In this document: positions 13,999 to 20,981 of the stretch, one piece after another
Layout: each line of letters opens with the position of its first letter
Numbering within the stretch: the first letter of the stretch is position 1
Assembly: GCF_028737195.1 (NCBI RefSeq)
Contig: NZ_JAQZAJ010000001.1
Location: forward strand, 372,001-436,000
Reading direction: 5' to 3'
Source of the DNA: Pseudovibrio exalbescens
GTDB taxonomy: Bacteria > Pseudomonadota > Alphaproteobacteria > Rhizobiales > Stappiaceae
DNA: 64,000 bases
Position numbers and translations under genes: made by a program
Notes under the pieces: model-generated
What the model was told of the DNA's origin: nothing
The model's input: only the letters and a program-made list of their open reading frames with translations
Database searches by the model: none

Positions 13999-14851
13999 GT
14001 CGTCGTCTCCTCTTAGATATCCGGGCGGGAAATCTTGCCTTCTGCCCTTAGTTAGCAATTTGCTCAAGATAAATAGCTTGCGGCACCGCAGTTATGCAGA
14101 GCCATACGCGGGTGGCTGTGGGTTAGCGCTATCCCTACTATATGCGTCATTTGTCAGCGAAATCCATGTAAATGACATTGACGCTTCAATTTGGTCTTTC
14201 TGGTACTCCGTTCTGTCGGAGACAGAAGAGCTATGTGAGCGCATAAACACTGCAGAAATGTCAATTGATGAGTGGAGAAGACAAAAGGAAGTATATTCTA
14301 GTCAAGACGTAAGTGATCCCGTTTCACTTGGATTTGCTACATTCTATTTAAATAGGACTAACCGATCCGGAATTATTAAAGACGCTGGCGTCATCGGAGG
14401 ACTGAATCAGACAGGTAATTACAAGATGGATTGCCGATTCAATAAAGATGACCTTGAAAGACGCATTCGTCGCGTCGCAAAATACAAACGTCGAATTCAT
14501 TTATACAGATTAGATGCGTTGGAATTCATAAAAGAATCTCAGAAAATTACGCCGGAAAAGACTTTCTTTTGTATCGACCCTCCATATTACAAAAAGGGAT
14601 CAAGCCTATACACGAGTTTCTACAAACCAGATGATCACGCTTTGCTGGCTAAAACAGTACTTGATCTCGAAAAGCCATGGATTGTTACCTACGATAACAC
14701 CCCTGAAATACAGGAGCTGTATAATCATATGAGGCAATATTCGTTTGATGTAAATTACTCTGTACAAACCAAACGTGTTGGCAATGAATTGCTAATTGCT
14801 TCTGAAAATTTAAACGTCCCCAGCGAATTAGAGCGAAGAAAAGTCGCTTAA
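13991..14851 (+). CDS. DNA adenine methylase, D12 class
   Basis: A 286-residue N6-adenine methyltransferase. The SAM-binding motif SPLRYPGGKSCLLPLV is at residues 5-20, followed by YAEPYAGGCGLALSLL, and the catalytic motif is FCIDPPYYKKGSSLY near residue 195. Then follow WIVTYDNTPEIQELY and RVGNELLIASE, all in the order of DpnM/Dam enzymes. It is full length for the class. The start overlaps the ParB-like gene by eight bases. Two sampled 60-base lines hold 23 and 25 G or C, far below the virion genes, a sign of separate origin. The target sequence cannot be read from the protein. Confidence 0.9.
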   Translation: MSKSSSPLRYPGGKSCLLPLVSNLLKINSLRHRSYAEPYAGGCGLALSLLYASFVSEIHVNDIDASIWSFWYSVLSETEELCERINTAEMSIDEWRRQKEVYSSQDVSDPVSLGFATFYLNRTNRSGIIKDAGVIGGLNQTGNYKMDCRFNKDDLERRIRRVAKYKRRIHLYRLDALEFIKESQKITPEKTFFCIDPPYYKKGSSLYTSFYKPDDHALLAKTVLDLEKPWIVTYDNTPEIQELYNHMRQYSFDVNYSVQTKRVGNELLIASENLNVPSELERRKVA

Positions 14852-15078
14852 ACCGTTTTTGGGGGAGATTCTTAGCATGAAATTCCTCACTTGTTTGGAC
14901 CCGGCAATCAAGGGGCAGCGCTGACAGCGGCGGGTATTGAGCACGCGAATGAGGCTCGTCTCTCTTCAACAGAGCGCTTCCACGAATTTTCCGCTTTCGA
15001 TAAAGGGTAGTGGGTATACTGGCCTCGCCCTTCTGTCTTATCCATTGACCCGGCCATGGCACGCTTATCCTGCGGGGT

Positions 15079-15492
15079 ATGACAGAGCTGCATTCTCCCG
15101 CCTCATATTTCGACATGGCCCAGTGTGTTGGGTCGTGTCGCCAGATTGATTGGAAGCTGATCAAGCATCAGCTGGCCATCGGTTCCTCGTTCTCTCTCAA
15201 GCAAAATGACGCCGTGATTGCCTGTGCCGGTATTGTACCGGTTTCGCTGGATTTGGCTGAAGTGTGGTTCATGCCTGGGCCCAAGGCCGCTTCCGGGCTG
15301 GTTGCTGTTGCCAGGGCCACACGGTTGACGCTCTCCCGCTCTCCCTATGCTGAGCACTATGCATTGGTGCGATCGTCCGCTGGTGCGCGTCTTGCGCGCC
15401 TGATCGGGTTTGAACGGGCCGGGAAACGCGATGGCATGGAGGTTTGGATATGTCGGGGATGTTCGGAGGCGGCAGCAACAAGGAAGCCATGA
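15079..15492 (+). CDS. GNAT-like acetyltransferase / internal virion protein A-like
   Basis: A 137-residue protein whose length and layout fit a GNAT fold. The segment AGIVPVSLDLAEVWFMPGPK would be beta strands 4-5 and SSAGARLARLIGFERAGKRDG the terminal part common to GNATs (arrival at LIGFE). T7-like phages and related prophages often carry such a gene at the head of their virion cluster. No substrate can be inferred. It is followed by an overlapping small gene. Confidence 0.65.
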   Translation: MTELHSPASYFDMAQCVGSCRQIDWKLIKHQLAIGSSFSLKQNDAVIACAGIVPVSLDLAEVWFMPGPKAASGLVAVARATRLTLSRSPYAEHYALVRSSAGARLARLIGFERAGKRDGMEVWICRGCSEAAATRKP

Positions 15493-15671
15493 GGCTTCAA
15501 CAGCAGGAAGCGGAGCGGGCGCAACGCCGGCAGCTTGCGGCGCTTGCCAGTCAGGCGGCGGAAATGGACCAGGAAAAGGCAAAGGCCTCCAGCAGCAAGG
15601 GCGGCGGCAAGCGTGGTCGCAAGTTGTTGACCTACATCGGCGGCGGAGCCGGTGAGGAAATGCTGGGCTGA
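15450..15671 (+). CDS. Small virion-cluster protein, 73 aa (paralogue 1)
   Basis: The protein starts at ATG 15450 behind a GGAGG site, overlapping the acetyltransferase end by 43 bases. It begins MSGMFGGGSNKEAMRL, continues with an AQRRQLAALASQAAEMDQ helix, and ends in a glycine-rich basic tail KRGRKLLTYIGGG. The C-terminal half matches the product of the next gene in order and motif. Function unknown. Position before the portal suggests a minor virion or assembly component. Confidence 0.7.
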   Translation: MSGMFGGGSNKEAMRLQQQEAERAQRRQLAALASQAAEMDQEKAKASSSKGGGKRGRKLLTYIGGGAGEEMLG

Positions 15672-15693
15672 GATCCTGAGGAGAGGTGAAGAT

Positions 15694-16086
15694 ATGAGTG
15701 TCTACACAAGGCTGAAAACTGTTCCATCAACCACGCTAGGCCGGCCACGTGGATATGGCGGTGGTCGTGGTGTCTACGACAAGCTCAAGGATGTGCCGTC
15801 CACCACACTGCCGCCGCCAACCGGCGGGCAATCCTCCATCGACAAGGCGGTTTCCGACCACAACCGTTGGGCTGCAGACGGTGTTGCAGATCGTGCTGCC
15901 GCCTTGCGCAAACAACAGGCGGATGATGCTGCTGCAGCACAGCGCCGGCAATTGGCCAGCCACGTAAAACAACAGTCACAACTGGATCAATCGCGGGCGC
16001 GTTCTGGAGGCGGCGGCAATGCAAAGCGCGGGCGGCGCTTGTTGCAGTTCATTGGCTACACCAATGGCAGAGCGAAGATGGGCTGA
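15694..16086 (+). CDS. Small virion-cluster protein, 130 aa (paralogue 2)
   Basis: I chose ATG 15694 because GAGGTGA lies just upstream; a frame open from 15652 has no such site. Two internal repeats are visible, VYTRLKTVPSTTLGRP and VYDKLKDVPSTTLPPP. The C-terminal half, AQRRQLASHVKQQSQLDQ followed by KRGRRLLQFIGY, parallels the previous gene. This points to duplication of a gene end. Function unknown, with a structural or chaperone role in the head suggested by position. Confidence 0.7.
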   Translation: MSVYTRLKTVPSTTLGRPRGYGGGRGVYDKLKDVPSTTLPPPTGGQSSIDKAVSDHNRWAADGVADRAAALRKQQADDAAAAQRRQLASHVKQQSQLDQSRARSGGGGNAKRGRRLLQFIGYTNGRAKMG

Positions 16087-16093
16087 TTGATTG

Positions 16094-17656
16094 ATGACTA
16101 TTCTCAAAAGCCTGGCTGCGCGCCGGAAGATAGCCCAACAGGAATATGAGCAGCACAAGCCCTTGCGGGATGAGGCGTTTGATTATGCCATTCCCTATCG
16201 GCGTAGTGCGGCAACGGGTGAGAGCGGCAAGGGCGAGGCACGTGTTGACAAGGCCTTTGACCAGACCGCGATCGTTTCTGCGTTCCGTTTTTCCGGCAAG
16301 CTCTGGCAGGACCTGATCGGCTCGGAAATGTTTCAGTTGGCGCCAGGAGATGTGCTGCCTCAGAAAATGAAGGATGAACTGGCACCGGCGCTGGAAAGGA
16401 TCTCCAAGGTTTGTCTCGGCCTGGCTTCGAACGGCGAGTTCGATAATGCCTTCATCGAAATGGCCTTGGACCTTTCCGCCGGCACTGGGGCCATGTTGAT
16501 CCTGGAAGGCGACCGGGACTTTCGGCCGGCGCGTTTCATTGCGGTGCCTATTGACGAAATCTTGCTGGAGCCGGGGCCGTATGGCGATGTGGCTGGCGTG
16601 TTCTGGTGTCGCAAGTGGAGCCTCCGGCAGATTGAGGAAATGTTCCCGGATGGCAACTTTGGCGCGGAGTTCAAGCGGCGCAAGAAGGATGATCCGGAGC
16701 AATTGATCAAGTTCCATCAGGACTGTGTTTGGGATCCGAAAAAGAAGCGCTGGATGTTCTATGCGCATGCGGAGTGCGACAAGGAAAAGGTGATTGCCGA
16801 GAAGGAATATCGGACATCGCCTTGGATCACACCACGTTATTTCCGCGTCCCAGGCGAAGTTTATGGCCGGGGCCCGGTGAACCTTGCCATGCCTTCCATC
16901 AAAACGCTGAATACCGCGCAACGTCTGACGCTTCAGGGCGCTGCGATTGCCTTGCTCGGGATCTACACCGCCGTTGATGACGGGGTGTTCAATCCGGATA
17001 TGGCCGATATGGAGCCGGGCTCATTCTGGAAAGTGGCGCGTAACGGGGGCGTGTTGGGACCTTCTGTGCAACGGTTCCCTGATCCGCGCCTCGATCTCAA
17101 TAACATCGTGCTGCAGGACCTGCGCATGGGGGTGCAAACCACCATGATGGATCAGGCCTTACCGCCGGATGGTGCGGCGGTGCGCAGCGCCACAGAGATC
17201 TTGGAGCGCGTTAAGCGTCTTGCCTCTGATCATACCGGGGCGTTTGGCCGGCTTGTGCTGGAGATCATTGTGCCGGTTGCCCGCCGACTGATTGAGATCG
17301 CCTACAACATGCAGCTTATTTCCGATGCTCCGGAGATTGATCAGGTGCTGGTTAAGGTCAAGGTTACCAGTCCTCTGGCGACGGCGCGGGCGGCGGAGAA
17401 GATGCAAAAGCTCGTTCAATGGATCGAGATGTGCATGGCGATCCTGCAGCAGGATGCCCGAAAGGCGGTGCACCTCCTGGATGCCTTGATCCATGTGGGC
17501 CGCGAAATGGGCGTGCCAGAAGAGATGATCGTGACCGCTGAACAGCGGGAGCAAATGGAACAGCAAGAAACGGCGATGATGGCCGCGCAGGCGGCTGCCA
17601 CATTGGGCGCGGAAAATCCTGAGGCTATGGCCGCATTGACGGGGGCAGGTGCATGA
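16094..17656 (+). CDS. Portal / head-tail connector protein
   Basis: A 520-residue protein read from ATG 16094 (TTG 16091 is possible). It matches the T7 gp8-like head-tail connector in length and layout. It opens with LAARRKIAQQEYEQHKPLRD, continues with an ETG-type region (ALDLSAGTGAMLILEGD) and a long helical C-terminus, and ends with alanine- and glutamine-rich helices. Twelve copies would form the ring through which DNA passes and on which the tail assembles. Its stop overlaps the next gene by four bases. Confidence 0.88.
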   Translation: MTILKSLAARRKIAQQEYEQHKPLRDEAFDYAIPYRRSAATGESGKGEARVDKAFDQTAIVSAFRFSGKLWQDLIGSEMFQLAPGDVLPQKMKDELAPALERISKVCLGLASNGEFDNAFIEMALDLSAGTGAMLILEGDRDFRPARFIAVPIDEILLEPGPYGDVAGVFWCRKWSLRQIEEMFPDGNFGAEFKRRKKDDPEQLIKFHQDCVWDPKKKRWMFYAHAECDKEKVIAEKEYRTSPWITPRYFRVPGEVYGRGPVNLAMPSIKTLNTAQRLTLQGAAIALLGIYTAVDDGVFNPDMADMEPGSFWKVARNGGVLGPSVQRFPDPRLDLNNIVLQDLRMGVQTTMMDQALPPDGAAVRSATEILERVKRLASDHTGAFGRLVLEIIVPVARRLIEIAYNMQLISDAPEIDQVLVKVKVTSPLATARAAEKMQKLVQWIEMCMAILQQDARKAVHLLDALIHVGREMGVPEEMIVTAEQREQMEQQETAMMAAQAAATLGAENPEAMAALTGAGA

Positions 17657-18144
17657 GCAACGGGCAAAGTATTCAGGCGCTGATGGCCAACCTGCAGCGT
17701 GATGACTGGGGCGGCATTGAAAAGCTGATGGGGCGCTTTGCGGCGGACCCGCAAGCCAAGGAACGCAGTGCCCAGGAGGAGCGGGCGGCCCACGAACGGC
17801 GGGCCCGCTATCTGGCCGCGCTTGCTGCGGTGTTCTCGACTGAGGACGGCCGGCTGGTTCTTGAAGAGCTTTTGAACGGCACACTGCGCCGCACGACTTT
17901 CCAGACACAGTTTGGGGTGGACCCGTTGCAGGCCTATGCGCACGGCGCATTTCGCGAAGGGCAGAACGCGGTGGTTGCCACGATTTTGAAGGATCTGGCC
18001 GAAGTGGGCCGGGACCATACGCCAGAAAAGGAACTGAGTGATGAGCGATGGGGCGAACAACTTGCAGCCGGAACAGACCGGATCAGACACAGAAAACCAA
18101 GCGGGTGGCGCAACTGGCGCAACTGGCGCTTCTGGCGCAGGTGA
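17653..18144 (+). CDS. Bbp19-like structural-cluster protein
   Basis: A 163-residue protein whose core (LAALAAVFSTEDGRLVLEEL, then HGAFREGQNAVVATILKDL) resembles the Bbp19 family found between portal and scaffold genes of short-tailed phages. The last 35 residues, rich in Trp and Arg (WRNWRNWRFWRR), are read from DNA that also encodes the N-terminus of the scaffold protein in another frame. This 104-base overlap is unusually long, and the tail may be a by-product of a lost stop codon. The function of the family is unknown. Confidence 0.65.
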   Translation: MSNGQSIQALMANLQRDDWGGIEKLMGRFAADPQAKERSAQEERAAHERRARYLAALAAVFSTEDGRLVLEELLNGTLRRTTFQTQFGVDPLQAYAHGAFREGQNAVVATILKDLAEVGRDHTPEKELSDERWGEQLAAGTDRIRHRKPSGWRNWRNWRFWRR

Positions 18145-18856
18145 GCCGGGCGGTGCTGAACAGGGTGGCGGTCTTCCGGATCTGCCCCAGCATTTTCTTG
18201 GAGAGACGGATCAGGATACGATTTCCAATCTCTACAAGGCCTATCAGGGGCTGCGGGAAACCGGTGCGCCCAAGCCGCCGGAAAAAGCCGAGGCTTATGA
18301 GTTCTCCCCGGCCGAGCCGCTGCAAGGGTTCTTTGGCGATCTTGATCAGGACCCGTTGTTTCTCCAGGCACGGGAAGCGGCGCACAAACACGGTCTGTCC
18401 AATGATCAGTTCCAGGGGTTCGTGAACGATACCTTTGCCAAGCTGATCGATGAGGGGCAGATCGATCCGCCTTACAATCCAGCGGCCGAGCTGGACAGTC
18501 TTGGCCAGATGCTGGGTACGACCTCACCCAAGGACCTGGAGAAGGTGGTGCTGGAAAACGAGGTGTTTGCGCAAAACCTTGCCGGGCAACTGGGGCTGCA
18601 AGGTCCGGCGGCTTCGTTCCTGTCTGATCTTACCGATCTTGCCGGGGGCAATGCTTTCCTTCACAGCCTGAAAAGCTTGATGAGTGAGCGCGGCCTGACC
18701 GTGGCAGAAGGTGGCAAGACGGCATCACCCGGGGCGCTGTCTATCGAGGACCTTAAAAAGCTGGACAGGGATGACCGGATCAACCCGCGTTCGAAAGACT
18801 ACGATCCGCAACTGCGCAAACAGTATGACGAGGCGTATCGACGGCTTTACGGTTGA
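18041..18856 (+). CDS. Capsid scaffolding protein
   Basis: A 271-residue acidic protein from ATG 18041 with AAGGA upstream. The first 45 residues are a Gly/Ala/Thr-rich disordered tract containing a 9-base DNA repeat (GATGATGAS), then LPQHFLGETDQDTISNLYKA and a helical body. The charged C-terminus (YDPQLRKQYDEAYRRLYG) fits the capsid-binding end of T7 gp9-type scaffolds. It would direct head assembly and then leave the shell. Position between portal and capsid supports this. Confidence 0.8.
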   Translation: MSDGANNLQPEQTGSDTENQAGGATGATGASGAGEPGGAEQGGGLPDLPQHFLGETDQDTISNLYKAYQGLRETGAPKPPEKAEAYEFSPAEPLQGFFGDLDQDPLFLQAREAAHKHGLSNDQFQGFVNDTFAKLIDEGQIDPPYNPAAELDSLGQMLGTTSPKDLEKVVLENEVFAQNLAGQLGLQGPAASFLSDLTDLAGGNAFLHSLKSLMSERGLTVAEGGKTASPGALSIEDLKKLDRDDRINPRSKDYDPQLRKQYDEAYRRLYG

Positions 18857-19016
18857 CGGGGTGCGGCTGGCCTTAGCTTGGAGGTCAGCCAGAGATTTGA
18901 ACCTGTGGCTGGCGCGGCTCCCGGTTTTGACCGGCCTGTGCCAGGCGCGGCCCTTCGGTGACTGGCGATTTTGAAGATTCGACCGGACTAACGGTCTGAC
19001 TTGAGGAACGCTGATC

Positions 19017-19925
19017 ATGTCGATGCAAGCCGACAAGCATTTTGTAGAGCAGTATAACTCCCGCGCCTATCACCTTTACCAGTCCGAGGGCTTCCTGCTG
19101 AAAAGCACGGTCATGCCGGCGGAAAAGATTGAAGGGACCAAGGCCTATTTCCCGATTTTCGGCAAGATGGCTGCCAACAAGAAGGTGCGCGGCCAGAAGG
19201 CGACGCCAGCCAACGCGGAGCGCAGCCGGGCCGAAGCTGTTCTGGAGACCTGGGAAGTCTTCGACTACGTCTACAAATACGATCTGTCGCGAACCAACGT
19301 GAACGAACGTGAGAACCTTGCTCTTGCCGGGGCCAAGGCATTGGGACGTGGCACGGATCATGAGATCATGCAGGCGCTCTACGCCAAGGCCTCGACGGCT
19401 GCGCCTGTAGGAAGCGGATTGACGCCAAATTTGGCGGCCAACGAGATGCCTGGCATGGTTGGCGGAACTACCGCTGACTTTACCCTTGAAGCCATGCTGA
19501 AGATGTCCGGGGCCTTGTCTGAGGCCGAAGTGCCGGATGATGGTAACATCTATTGCCCGCTTCCGAGCCGCTTCTGGAATATCGCCATGACCTACAAACA
19601 GTTCAACTCTGCTGAGTGGGTTGGTGATGATCTTTCCTTCACCAAGGTGACCAAGGCCAAGAAGTGGAATGGTGTCAACTGGTTCAAGGCTCCTTCTGAA
19701 TACTTCCAGCAGCCTGCCGGAGATAGCAGCGTGGACCTCGTCATGTGGCACATGAATGCCGCTGGCTGGGCGAACAACGAAGAGCTGTTTTCGCATTGGG
19801 ATTGGGAGAATGACTTGGGTGCCTGGTCAATGCGCATGGAAAGCGAAGGCGCGGCGGCCGTGATCCTGCCTCAGGGTCTTGTACGCGGGCGCTTCAAGAC
19901 CAACAGCGCACTGACTGTTTCCTAA
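19017..19925 (+). CDS. Major capsid protein
   Basis: A 302-residue protein after a TTGAGGAA ribosome-binding stretch. It begins MSMQADKHFVEQYNSRAYHL and contains segments common in podoviral capsids (FPIFGKMAANKKVRGQK, YKYDLSRTNVNERENLAL, ending AVILPQGLVRGRFKTN). Length, order after the scaffold and the downstream terminator-like hairpin all fit the main shell protein, made in large amounts. HK97-type fold is expected from the family but not visible by eye. Confidence 0.85.
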   Translation: MSMQADKHFVEQYNSRAYHLYQSEGFLLKSTVMPAEKIEGTKAYFPIFGKMAANKKVRGQKATPANAERSRAEAVLETWEVFDYVYKYDLSRTNVNERENLALAGAKALGRGTDHEIMQALYAKASTAAPVGSGLTPNLAANEMPGMVGGTTADFTLEAMLKMSGALSEAEVPDDGNIYCPLPSRFWNIAMTYKQFNSAEWVGDDLSFTKVTKAKKWNGVNWFKAPSEYFQQPAGDSSVDLVMWHMNAAGWANNEELFSHWDWENDLGAWSMRMESEGAAAVILPQGLVRGRFKTNSALTVS

Positions 19926-19931
19926 TACCAG

Positions 19932-19964
19932 ACGCGGCGCGCCCTGTGCCGCGTAGTCCTTTTT
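19932..19964 (+). terminator. Terminator-like hairpin after the capsid gene
   Basis: A perfect 7-bp stem (ACGCGGC at 19932-19938 with GCCGCGT at 19948-19954) is followed by a five-T run at 19960-19964. It lies seven bases past the capsid stop and would reduce transcription into the tail genes. Confidence 0.55.
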
Positions 19965-19983
19965 CGATCAGGAGAGAACCGTC

Positions 19984-20256
19984 ATGGCTCAGCTCAAGGG
20001 CTTGAACAAGATTACCCACGTGGGTGTTGCCGGCGTAGGGCCGGGCAGTGTCCGCAATCTGTGGGGCTACGTGACCGCAGACAATCTGGCGACTGTAGGT
20101 GCTGCGGGCTACTTCAACGATTTTGCCGAATGGATGACCAAAGGCGATCAGCTGATGGTGACCTGCGATGTGGACGCCACGCCAGTGCTGCGTCACTACG
20201 TGGTGACCGCCGTCTCGGCAAGCTCGGTCACCATTGCACCGCAGAACGTTACCTGA
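19984..20256 (+). CDS. Small virion protein after capsid (decoration-like)
   Basis: A 90-residue protein, preceded by AGGAGAGAAC, with a beta-rich look (VRNLWGYVTADNLATVGAAG, VTAVSASSVTIAPQ). It sits between the capsid gene and tail tubular protein A and is flanked by two terminator-like hairpins, so it could be made at a high level as a head decoration or fibre protein. No family is recognised; the role is inferred from size, strand-rich sequence and position. Confidence 0.6.
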   Translation: MAQLKGLNKITHVGVAGVGPGSVRNLWGYVTADNLATVGAAGYFNDFAEWMTKGDQLMVTCDVDATPVLRHYVVTAVSASSVTIAPQNVT

Positions 20257-20299
20257 TTGCCGCCAGTTCGGGTGCCAAGGCCCGCGCTGCGGCTACGGA

Positions 20300-20332
20300 C
20301 GGCTCGGGGATCTGGCGCCCCGGGCCGTTTTT
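20300..20332 (+). terminator. Terminator-like hairpin before the tail genes
   Basis: The 10-bp stem CGGCTCGGGG (20300-20309) with CCCCGGGCCG (20318-20327), one G-U pair and an 8-nt loop, is followed by five T. This is the classic form of a rho-independent terminator. Confidence 0.65.
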
Positions 20333-20353
20333 GTTTCTGAGAGAGAAAATCAA

Positions 20354-20980
20354 ATGAGTGTTCTGACCGACCTTGTGGTGGTGAACCGTGCCTGTGCCCG
20401 TGTTGGGCTTGAGCCGTTTCAGAGCCTTAACGAGGACCTCCCCGGCGGGGAAAGTGCTCAGTATGTTTATGATGGCGTTGTGGAGTTTCTGCTGGGCCTT
20501 CACCCGTGGAGCTTTGCTAGGGAAACGCGCCAGCTTTCGCGCTTGCATGGTGTCACGCCCTACACCGGGTACAACCATGTCTTCCAATTGCCTCCGGACA
20601 GGCTGGGGCCGCCAGAGCGGGTAACCCAATCGGCTCGGCTGGTTGATGATGTGTTCACGGACTATGCCCTCCAGGGCGATTACCTGCATGCAGATCCGTC
20701 AGAACTCTACGCTCTTGTCTCGGTGCGTCCGGAGCCGCAGCGCTGGCCTACAGCATTTTTGGAGGCGGCAACACTGGCAGTGGCTGCCGAACTGATCATG
20801 GCTATTGCAGCCAACAGCGGCAAACGCAACGACTTGCGCCGGGATGTCTATGGCAGTCCGTCAGAGCAAATGCGCGGTGGTGTCATCGGGGTGGCGATCC
20901 GTGCGGACAGTATTGCCACACCGCCAAAGAAACTGCGGTATGCCGGCAACCCGTTGACCGCTCATTACCGGGGAGGCTGA
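20354..20980 (+). CDS. Tail tubular protein A (gp11-like)
   Basis: A 208-residue protein. I take ATG 20354 as start, since an AGAGAGAAA stretch precedes it and the frame upstream runs through the terminator hairpin. The N-terminus MSVLTDLVVVNRACARVGLE with LHPWSFARETRQL is characteristic of T7 gp11-type gatekeepers that bridge portal and nozzle. The next gene is the matching nozzle protein, one base after the stop. It would assemble as a ring under the portal. Confidence 0.82.
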   Translation: MSVLTDLVVVNRACARVGLEPFQSLNEDLPGGESAQYVYDGVVEFLLGLHPWSFARETRQLSRLHGVTPYTGYNHVFQLPPDRLGPPERVTQSARLVDDVFTDYALQGDYLHADPSELYALVSVRPEPQRWPTAFLEAATLAVAAELIMAIAANSGKRNDLRRDVYGSPSEQMRGGVIGVAIRADSIATPPKKLRYAGNPLTAHYRGG

Positions 20981-20981
20981 C

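Noticed and set aside
18857-19016. Missing small gene between scaffold and capsid
   Set aside because: No frame with a start and ribosome-binding site of useful length is seen in these 160 bases.
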